From NCBI GenBank assembly GCA_015660885.1, contig JACTUB010000013.1, positions 23,511 to 87,510 on the forward strand: 64,000 nt of DNA, written 5' to 3'. The position numbers and the translations under genes are program-made. The stretch comes from Methanoregulaceae archaeon. GTDB lineage: Archaea > Halobacteriota > Methanomicrobia > Methanomicrobiales > Methanospirillaceae. Below are positions 58,300-64,000 of this stretch, piece after piece. The notes under the pieces are model-generated. The model was given only the letters and a program-made list of their open reading frames with translations. It was not told where the DNA came from and searched no databases. Each line of letters opens with the position of its first letter. Positions within the stretch are counted from its first letter, which is position 1.

Positions 58300-58707
58300 T
58301 TATCCGGTCGGATGCTCGCCCGGCACCCACCGCCCGCCGTCTTTTGTCAGTTCCTTCTTCCAGATCGGCACACCTTTCTTGATCTCTTCGAGAATATACC
58401 GTGAACCGGCATATACCTGAGGACGGTGTCCTGCGGCAACTACAATGATAAGGATATTCTCACCAACCACAAGGCGCCCAATCCGGTGGACGATATCCAC
58501 GTGAAGGAGGTTGAACTGGCGTGTCGCATCACGGGCGATTTTTTCCAGTTCCTGTGTCGCGATATCCTGGTATGCTTCAAGCTCCATCTCTATGATGTCA
58601 TCGTCCCGGACAACACCATCAAAAATAACGAGAGCACCCGTGCCCTGCTTTTTAGCAGCAGAGATTAACGCGCCGATATCGACATCATCAGTCTGTATCG
58701 CGATCAA
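58300..58707 (-). CDS. moaE: Molybdopterin synthase catalytic subunit MoaE
   Basis: 135 residues. Seen: TGALVIFDGVVRDDD, LELEAYQ-like MELEAYQDIATQEL, HRIGRLVVGENILIIVVAAG, HR and the catalytic Lys in PIWKKELTKDGGRWV. With MoaD it inserts sulfur into precursor Z. The start is TTG 58707 with GGGTGA upstream. It follows iscU by 45 bp on the same strand, so sulfur donor and sulfur-consuming enzyme are probably cotranscribed. Confidence 0.9.
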   Translation of the reverse strand: MIAIQTDDVDIGALISAAKKQGTGALVIFDGVVRDDDIIEMELEAYQDIATQELEKIARDATRQFNLLHVDIVHRIGRLVVGENILIIVVAAGHRPQVYAGSRYILEEIKKGVPIWKKELTKDGGRWVPGEHPTG

Positions 58708-58752
58708 ATTTTCACCCGGTTATCTGTCTGCAATTTCAGCCCATACGAAATC

Positions 58753-59187
58753 CTAATGCTCACACACAGGCTCTTCACCATGATCGTGCGAGTGGGGATT
58801 TTTCTCTTCCCATTCCGGGAGTCCCTGTTTCTTCCGGTAATCATTGATCGCCTTGTGGATACCTTCCTCCGCCAGCACCGAACAATGCATCTTGATGGGC
58901 GGTAGACCTTCGAGCGCTTCGGCGACTGCCTTGTTTGATACTTCCCAGGCCTCCTCCAGTGTTTTGCCCTTTACCAGCTCTGTTGCCATGGAACTGGATG
59001 CGATTGCAGCACCGCACCCAAACGTCTTGAACTTTGCATCAGTGATAATATTGTCTTTTACGGTGATGAAAATCTTCATGATATCACCGCAGACCGGGTT
59101 TCCTACTTCCCCGACACCATCGGGATTCTCAATCTCGCCCACATTGCGCGGGTTCTTGAAATGGTCCATTACCTTGTCGCTATACAT
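58753..59187 (-). CDS. iscU: Fe-S cluster scaffold IscU/NifU-N
   Basis: 144 residues. The three cluster Cys are Cys33 (VGNPVCGD, with Asp35), Cys58 (KTFGCGAAIASSS) and Cys102 (KMHCSVLAEEGI). A His/Glu/Cys-rich tail (PHSHDHGEEPVCEH) may bind metal. It assembles [2Fe-2S]/[4Fe-4S] clusters with sulfur from IscS. Start ATG 59187 with GGAGG; it overlaps the iscS end by eight bases. Confidence 0.94.
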   Translation of the reverse strand: MYSDKVMDHFKNPRNVGEIENPDGVGEVGNPVCGDIMKIFITVKDNIITDAKFKTFGCGAAIASSSMATELVKGKTLEEAWEVSNKAVAEALEGLPPIKMHCSVLAEEGIHKAINDYRKKQGLPEWEEKNPHSHDHGEEPVCEH

Positions 59188-60376
59188 TGCAGCCTCCTTC
59201 CTTTCCGGTCTTATGATAAAGGGGTGACATCTCCCGGAGCTTTGCAACAACCTTGGGGAGCACGTCAAGCACCCGGTCAACATCCTGTTCAGTATTCGCA
59301 TCACCTAGGGTCAGCCTGAGGGAACCATGGGCGACTTCGGGCGGAAGACCAATCGCTAACATCACGTGGGACGGTTCGAGCGATCCCGAGGTACACGCAC
59401 TGCCGGTCGATCCGCAGATGCCTTCGTCATCCAGCCAGAGGAGCATCGATTCACCTTCGATGAATTCGAAACTGACATTCAGGTTCCCCGGCAACCGTTT
59501 CAGAGGATGCCCGTTGAGCCGGGCGTAGGGGATCGTTTCAAGAATACCCTTGAGCAGCCGGTCCCGCAATGCGGCGATCCGTACGTTATGACCCTTGATG
59601 TCTGCAGTCGCCAGTTCGATTGCTGTACCCAATCCAGTGATTCCTGCAATGTTCTCGGTGCCCGCCCGGCGCCTGTTCTCCTGTCCCCCGCCATGGATCA
59701 GGTTATCGATCTTCACACCCTTTCGGATATAGAGTGCCCCGCAACCTTTTGGCCCGTAGAATTTGTGAGCTGATAGGGAGAGCAGGTCGATGTTCTGCGA
59801 TTTGACATCGATCGGTACATTGCCGATTGCCTGCACCGCATCCGTGTGGAAATATATCTTGTGCTTACGGGCAATTGCACCGAGTTCTGCGATCGGCTCT
59901 ATCGTCCCAATCTCATTGTTGGCGTACATAATCGAGATCAGGATTGTCTTGTCCGTGACCGCTTTTTCAAGTTCCTGCGGATCGACGAGCCCGGAAGGAT
60001 CAACCGGCAGGTATGTGACCGTGAACCCTTCCTTTTCAAGATACTGGCAGGTATGGAGAACGGCATGATGCTCGATCGCTGACGTGATGATATGGTTCCC
60101 TTTCTTCCGGTTGGCAAAGGCAACGCCCTTAATCGCCCAGTTGTCGGACTCGCTTCCTCCTGAGGTGAAATAGATCTCGTCAGGTGCTGCTCCAAGGACT
60201 TTTGCCACCTGAGCCCGGGTGGCCTCTATTGCTTTCTTTGATTCCCTGGCTATTCCGTATATCGAGGAAGGATTTCCAAAATGTTCGGTGAAATATGGTC
60301 TCATCACGTCCATCACAGCGGGTTTTACCGGTGTGGTTGCGGCATGATCCAGGTATATTGTGTGTTTTTTTTCCAT
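59180..60376 (-). CDS. iscS: Cysteine desulfurase IscS
   Basis: 398 residues. PLP Lys205 in LSLSAHKFYGPKG; persulfide Cys328 in CGSTGSACTSGSLEPSHV; HAATTPVKP at the start. It releases sulfur from cysteine for IscU, and likely for ThiI and the MoaD/MoeB system. Class I (IscS/NifS type) by the long catalytic loop. Start ATG 60376 with GGGA. Two perfect operators lie upstream, shared with the divergent HTH gene. Confidence 0.95.
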   Translation of the reverse strand: MEKKHTIYLDHAATTPVKPAVMDVMRPYFTEHFGNPSSIYGIARESKKAIEATRAQVAKVLGAAPDEIYFTSGGSESDNWAIKGVAFANRKKGNHIITSAIEHHAVLHTCQYLEKEGFTVTYLPVDPSGLVDPQELEKAVTDKTILISIMYANNEIGTIEPIAELGAIARKHKIYFHTDAVQAIGNVPIDVKSQNIDLLSLSAHKFYGPKGCGALYIRKGVKIDNLIHGGGQENRRRAGTENIAGITGLGTAIELATADIKGHNVRIAALRDRLLKGILETIPYARLNGHPLKRLPGNLNVSFEFIEGESMLLWLDDEGICGSTGSACTSGSLEPSHVMLAIGLPPEVAHGSLRLTLGDANTEQDVDRVLDVLPKVVAKLREMSPLYHKTGKEGGCNV

Positions 60377-60443
60377 AGTCCCTTTCCGCAATTATTTTGA
60401 GTACGTGTGGTGAACCATCATATTTTTGTAGTTCGGCAGCGTA

Positions 60444-60457
60444 TTCACAATTGTGAA
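60444..60457. promoter_or_regulatory. Operator site 9, perfect palindrome
   Basis: TTCACAATTGTGAA between iscS and the HTH gene; 27 bp centre-to-centre from site 10. Confidence 0.85.
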
Positions 60458-60470
60458 TGCAATGTATTAT

Positions 60471-60484
60471 TTCACAATTGTGAA
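60471..60484. promoter_or_regulatory. Operator site 10, perfect palindrome
   Basis: TTCACAATTGTGAA, 22 bp before the HTH start. A TATA-like AATGTATTAT lies between sites 9 and 10. Confidence 0.85.
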
Positions 60485-60505
60485 AATAAAAAGGTTGTGA
60501 TTGTG

Positions 60506-60844
60506 ATGGAATCTCCTTGTCAGAGAATTGTGTGGGATGTGCTTCCTGCGATCCGGGCGGCAATTGCCGTTGAACTGGTAAAATGCGGTGTGTCCCAGGT
60601 AGAAGCGGCACGAATGCTTGAAATCGCTCCGTCCGCTGTCTCCCAGTACCTATCGGGGAAACGCGGGTACCGCATTGAATTTGAGGCTTATGTGAAACGA
60701 TCGATCGAACAGCTTGCTGAAGACTTGAAGGATGGGAAAAAAGTCAATCTTGTGCAGCGTACCTGTGATATCTGCAAACAACTTCGCGAAGGCGATGACC
60801 AGTGCGGGGGTCCCTCCGGCACTGCGGCGGAGCGCTGTGGGTGA
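60506..60844 (+). CDS. HTH regulator with C-terminal Cys cluster; candidate regulator of the Cys/Fe-S regulon
   Basis: 112 residues. The Cro/CI-type helix-turn-helix reads VSQVEAARMLEIAPSAVSQY (29-48), then a basic GKRGYR and a helix. The C-terminal part has Cys87, Cys90 and Cys100 (TCDICKQLREGDDQC) and Cys111. It resembles predicted archaeal regulators of COG2522 (from memory), some of which bear such Cys motifs. A cluster-binding sensor is inferred from the Cys and the targets. It is divergent from iscS, with two perfect operators between them. ATG 60506 is preferred; GTG 60503 and longer forms exist. Confidence 0.85.
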   Translation: MESPCQRIVWDVLPAIRAAIAVELVKCGVSQVEAARMLEIAPSAVSQYLSGKRGYRIEFEAYVKRSIEQLAEDLKDGKKVNLVQRTCDICKQLREGDDQCGGPSGTAAERCG

Positions 60845-61337
60845 TGGTCACCACGAGATCGATAATTTTTCTTTTTGGATGTTTTTATAGAAGTGATTGA
60901 GAAGAAGCAGATCTTGGAACAGTTGTAGATATCTGGACCCATTCACACGAGTAAATAGGAATGTAAATTCCCTCCGGACTAATCTACCCGGTTTTATCTC
61001 CTTTGGAATCCTGTATGAGCTCAGCCTCCATCCGTTTTGCCCTCTTTGCAAGCATCTCTAAGAGTTTCTCCTTTTCTATAGCATGTCGCTCGTCGGTGTC
61101 GGACTCTCCGGGATCCCTGTGGGTTTTGGTTTGTTCTTGAAATAATATCTGATCGACCTGCGCAGGGCACGAACCGCAAGGATGCCGCAATGAGATTTTA
61201 CCATCGGAAGCTGCACGGGTTCATCCACAAAATAAGTTTAATTAGGTTAAATGAGTATTTTCATGAATAATTCATGATTATACCCTGTAATATACTCTGT
61301 TTATCGATTATTCTTGGATTTTATCAGCTACGTTCGT
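60845..61337. other. Intergenic region with 42-bp repeat
   Basis: About 490 bp. A 68-codon minus frame at 60984-61190 ends in a coiled-coil-like KEKLLEMLAKRAKRMEAELI but has no strong start; it may be a small gene. The repeat at 61286-61327 is near the right end. Confidence 0.4.
61286..61327 (+). repeat. 42-bp repeat, copy 2
   Basis: Two mismatches to 43619-43660. Like that copy it lies just beyond the stop of a minus-strand gene, here 11 bp away. Confidence 0.75.
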
Positions 61338-62042
61338 TTACGGCGTTTTAAGGGCCAGCTCCTCCTCCATCAGCTCCACCTGGATATTCTGAATTTCCAT
61401 GAGTCTTTGTCCCTGACTCGTCATAAGATAATCAATTTTCTTATGGAGCCGGTGAATTTCGCTATCCGTATGGATGCTCACGGTATAGTCACGTTCGGCA
61501 TGGAGACGGTCTCTCATCTCCTGACGATTCTGGCTCATGATAATGACGGGAGCCTGAACTGCGGTGAGAACCGACAGGACAAGATTGAGGAGGATATAAG
61601 GATAAGGGTCGAATGGCCTGGATAGTAACATATAGCTGTTCAGGGCGACCCACAAAAAAATTATGCCGGCAAACACAGCAATAAATGACCAGCTGCCGGC
61701 AAAACCGGCGATTTTATCGGAGAGATGTTCGCCAAAGGTCAGCTTTCTCTCAAATTCGACATTGATATTTTTTGGGAGATGATCCCCTTCTGTCACGGTA
61801 AGTTTGTCGGTCTCTCTGAGTGAGGCATACTCATTTTTTTCCTTCTCCAGAATCTTTCGGATATACTCTTTCCTCAACCGATTTAGATCGGTATGACAGA
61901 TATATCCCTGGAGTGACCACGTCGGATGTTCCCTGGTGATTATATCAATTATCGGTGTATGTATCAGTTCCGCAGATACAAGGTCGGTTTTCCTCTTTTG
62001 TTCCCCGCAGATCTGGCAGGGAAATGTTTCCTGATCAACCAT
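61338..62042 (-). CDS. DUF1003 membrane protein
   Basis: 234 residues. An N-terminal CxxC pair (FPCQICGEQK), a cytoplasmic region, and two membrane helices (SWSFIAVFAGIIFLWVALN and YILLNLVLSVLTAVQAPVII) followed by MSQNRQEMRDRLHAERDY, the DUF1003 signature, and a coiled coil. Function unknown. Start at 62042; TTG 62060 is possible. Confidence 0.85.
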   Translation of the reverse strand: MVDQETFPCQICGEQKRKTDLVSAELIHTPIIDIITREHPTWSLQGYICHTDLNRLRKEYIRKILEKEKNEYASLRETDKLTVTEGDHLPKNINVEFERKLTFGEHLSDKIAGFAGSWSFIAVFAGIIFLWVALNSYMLLSRPFDPYPYILLNLVLSVLTAVQAPVIIMSQNRQEMRDRLHAERDYTVSIHTDSEIHRLHKKIDYLMTSQGQRLMEIQNIQVELMEEELALKTP

Positions 62043-62139
62043 CCCCTTTTCCTCTTCCAACCATCTATGGATCCATGATCAATATATAAGGAAAGGATGG
62101 AAAAGGAACACACTCGTGAAGCAAGGCTGATTTTCCTTG

Positions 62140-62448
62140 TCACTTTTTCAATTCTACGACGAGATTGTGTCCCACTGAAGTCCCGATGTTCTCAGTTGAG
62201 TGCGATCCTGCTTCCATCCATAATGTCTGTCCAGCCTTGAGATCAAATTCACCGCTCTTGCCATCAGAGAAAGTCAATTTGAATTTTGTAGTATTCATAA
62301 CATACACAACATGATCGTTCGGGTGATTATGCATCGGTGCTTTCTCGCCGGGTTTAAGGCGAAGGTCTAAAACCCGCACCTTCTCATTTTCCATAAGTAG
62401 TCTGTATGCCTTGGCTGCTGCTTTTAAAACGTCCGGTACCTGTTCCAT
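62140..62448 (-). CDS. Small cupin protein
   Basis: 102 residues of one cupin domain: RLKPGEKAPMHNHPNDHVVY supplies three His and TLWMEAGSHSTENIG the last. Probably metal-binding; role unknown. It differs from the cupin at 11.8 kb. Confidence 0.8.
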   Translation of the reverse strand: MEQVPDVLKAAAKAYRLLMENEKVRVLDLRLKPGEKAPMHNHPNDHVVYVMNTTKFKLTFSDGKSGEFDLKAGQTLWMEAGSHSTENIGTSVGHNLVVELKK

Positions 62449-62703
62449 ATCTTTTACCCCTTATCTGATAGGGTGATTACCTTTAACCTTTTTAACTATT
62501 GGGATAGTGTCACATTTCACGATATAAAACATCCTTTCCCACTTGCCACAGAGAAATGTCCCAACGAGGAGAGCAAAAAAGCAGTGCGGTTTAAAAATGC
62601 ACTCTACCCCCTTCCCGCAAGGCATCACCAACTTCCCGTACGGTTGATCGACCGCTGATGTATCAGAACCGACTGCTCTGTAAAAAGAGGGAAATGGAAT
62701 GGA

Positions 62704-63009
62704 TTATGCTTTCACTTCAAGATCCAGCTCGACCGGGCCGACATAAGAGGCAGCGACATTATAGATGAGTGCCCAAATCGCTCCTCCAATGAATCCTCCC
62801 ATTAACCCAAACACAATCGCGAAAAAGACGACTATTCCCCCGATACCCATACCAAGGAGGGGATGTAATCCACCGATTGCTGCAGAGCTTCCGACAGCAA
62901 CAACGATCCCGATAATTACTCCCTCAATCAGGCCAAAGATCAGGCCAAGTACCGCTCCGATTTTAGCGACACTCATTACGGTCAAGTTTTTCAAAAGGTA
63001 CTTTGACAC
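62704..63009 (-). CDS. Small Gly-rich membrane protein
   Basis: 101 residues with three hydrophobic helices rich in Gly (GAVLGLIFGLIEGVIIGIVV, GMGIGGIVVFFAIVFGLMGG, FIGGAIWALIYNVAASYVG) and an acidic end. I recognise no named family. Start GTG 63009 with GGTGAG eight bases upstream. Confidence 0.7.
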   Translation of the reverse strand: MSKYLLKNLTVMSVAKIGAVLGLIFGLIEGVIIGIVVAVGSSAAIGGLHPLLGMGIGGIVVFFAIVFGLMGGFIGGAIWALIYNVAASYVGPVELDLEVKA

Positions 63010-63178
63010 AAGTATTTCTCACCTCATGTGATGACGAAGGATGATGTGAATAACTACTTAAATATGGCTAATTTGTTCTGTCGGTTATCCAGGCAGTTCT
63101 ACAATAAGTACGGTATATTTTAATTTCACCCCTTCCCTGGTAACGGATTCATTATCAAAATTAATTTTGAAGGATAAT

Positions 63179-63607
63179 TTACTCTATCATGCCCATGTAT
63201 ACTACTTTCTCGGCACCGTTTGCGAACCTCGCTACGACGGTAACAGAATTGGTGCCGGAGGTGCCGGCAAAGGTACTGCTTGCACCCGGGCTGGCATCGA
63301 GCATCCCTTTCTGCACCCCGTTGACAGAGACCCTGAGTTCGGTAATATCACCTGCAAAACAGGTATTGGCCATAACCGAAAGTTGAATCGAGGAGGGCGG
63401 TTCCTTCCGGCCATTGATCGCGATGGTGCAGGACGGGGCCTCCGGGGCTGGCGGGGCCACGGAAACAGTCGGCGGGAGGGTGATCACCGGAACCAGAATC
63501 TTTACCGGCTGCGATGAGGGATTCAGGAGGAATACTGCTGCAACGATGATCACGAGAATGATGATGCCACCGATTATGATCCAGGGAAGACGAGATCTCT
63601 TTGCCAT
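63179..63607 (-). CDS. Membrane-anchored extracellular protein
   Basis: 142 residues: an N-terminal membrane helix (LPWIIIGGIIILVIIVAAVF) after MAKRSR, a Pro-rich spacer, then a beta-rich domain (LRVSVNGVQKGMLDASPG, NSVTVVARFANGAEKVVYMG) with two Cys that could form a disulfide. It resembles an Ig-like exported domain. Function unknown. Confidence 0.7.
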   Translation of the reverse strand: MAKRSRLPWIIIGGIIILVIIVAAVFLLNPSSQPVKILVPVITLPPTVSVAPPAPEAPSCTIAINGRKEPPSSIQLSVMANTCFAGDITELRVSVNGVQKGMLDASPGASSTFAGTSGTNSVTVVARFANGAEKVVYMGMIE

Positions 63608-63772
63608 TGGCTGAACTGTTTTATTCTATAGTCTATAAATTGATGTCTCCCGATTAATCACCATGCTGTTGTCCCAGTCAAACCAAAAAAACCCTGAGCA
63701 ATTCTTTCCTGTTGCCGTAGGAAGATACCGGCATGGTGAAAAAGACTGATATCCGGTAAAAAAAAGATCTTT

Positions 63773-63985
63773 CTAGGGAATTTCTTTAAGTGTCCGGGCG
63801 ACTTCAGACTGGAGATCCGCTGGCAGGAGCAAACACCCGAGGATGCTGGGGAGGACCTGTTTCATCGCCGCTCTGCCTTTCGGGGTGGCAACAAACTCGC
63901 AGATCGCCTTCTGCCCTTCCGGTGATGAGAGATAATCCCGGATCATTTCCTGTCCCTGCGGCGATGCAAGATATGATGTGATCAT
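63773..63985 (-). CDS. Short helical-repeat protein, possibly longer than shown
   Basis: 70 residues in this frame, with two or three repeats of about 15 residues: YLASPQGQEMIRD, YLSSPEGQKAICE, FVATPKGRAAMKQ. The frame stays open beyond ATG 63985 to the window edge (DPRKG), so the gene may start outside. I do not recognise it; the repeats would form short amphipathic helices. Confidence 0.55.
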   Translation of the reverse strand: MITSYLASPQGQEMIRDYLSSPEGQKAICEFVATPKGRAAMKQVLPSILGCLLLPADLQSEVARTLKEIP

Positions 63986-64000
63986 TCCTTTCCTGGGATC

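Overview
The window looks like chromosome of a hydrogenotrophic methanogen of the order Methanomicrobiales, close to Methanoregula or Methanosphaerula. The evidence is archaeal: the GatDE tRNA-Gln amidotransferase, Sep-tRNA:Cys-tRNA synthase (SepCysS), an FprA-type F420H2 oxidase, ribosomal protein L10e, the small archaeal families UPF0212, DUF2070, DUF5350, DUF1890 and DUF1894, TATA-box promoters, and many GTG/TTG starts. Genus is an inference; no marker was compared.

Layout. 1-3.8 kb: the end of a helical protein, then glmM, mobB and a DUF5806-type gene. 3.9-7.6 kb: an AT-rich, gene-poor island holding one XerA-type tyrosine recombinase behind a 26-bp palindrome, with three copies of a ~34-bp repeat, two of them in inverted orientation around the recombinase. 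7.6-12.2 kb: tRNA-Gln, an amidohydrolase remnant and a redox/stress group (Rieske protein, double CDGSH protein, SnoaL-like protein, F420H2 oxidase, cupin). 12.6-13.4 kb: a 5'-truncated tnpB. 13.5-23.2 kb: ten closely packed minus-strand genes from argH through gatD-gatE to DUF2070. 23.2-26.8 kb: a regulator facing a nitrate/sulfonate/taurine-type ABC transporter whose binding protein appears circularly permuted. 26.9-34.7 kb: L10e with a long low-complexity tail, then accessory DNA with secreted and membrane proteins, a methyltransferase pseudogene, dispersed repeats and a TIR-bounded segment. 35.0-41.8 kb: cheW, a cytoplasmic PAS chemoreceptor, an acetate transporter and two REC-PAS proteins. 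42-43.7 kb: repeats, a strong hairpin and a Zn-ribbon/TM/Cys-repeat protein. 43.7-60.8 kb: a sulfur, cysteine and Fe-S region.

The last region is the main result. A palindrome, TTCACAATTGTGAA (ten copies, some degenerate, plus one variant), occurs between 50.4 and 60.5 kb and almost only at promoters. It lies before tRNA-Cys-SepCysS-metY, nadA, a second tRNA-Cys followed by a radical SAM gene, cysK-cysE, pdxS, a winged-helix gene, and, as two perfect copies, between iscS-iscU-moaE and a small HTH protein with a C-terminal Cys cluster. These genes make cysteine by two routes, charge it to tRNA, move its sulfur to Fe-S clusters, supply the PLP those enzymes need, and use Fe-S in NadA. I infer a single cysteine/Fe-S regulon, with the Cys-cluster HTH protein as the leading candidate regulator.

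Sequence quality caveat: nadA, the radical SAM gene, pdxS and the winged-helix gene each need one small indel corrected to read through, and thiF and gatD lack a standard start where one is expected. Either the assembly carries errors here or several genes are recently damaged. Coordinates of those genes span the repaired reading frame.
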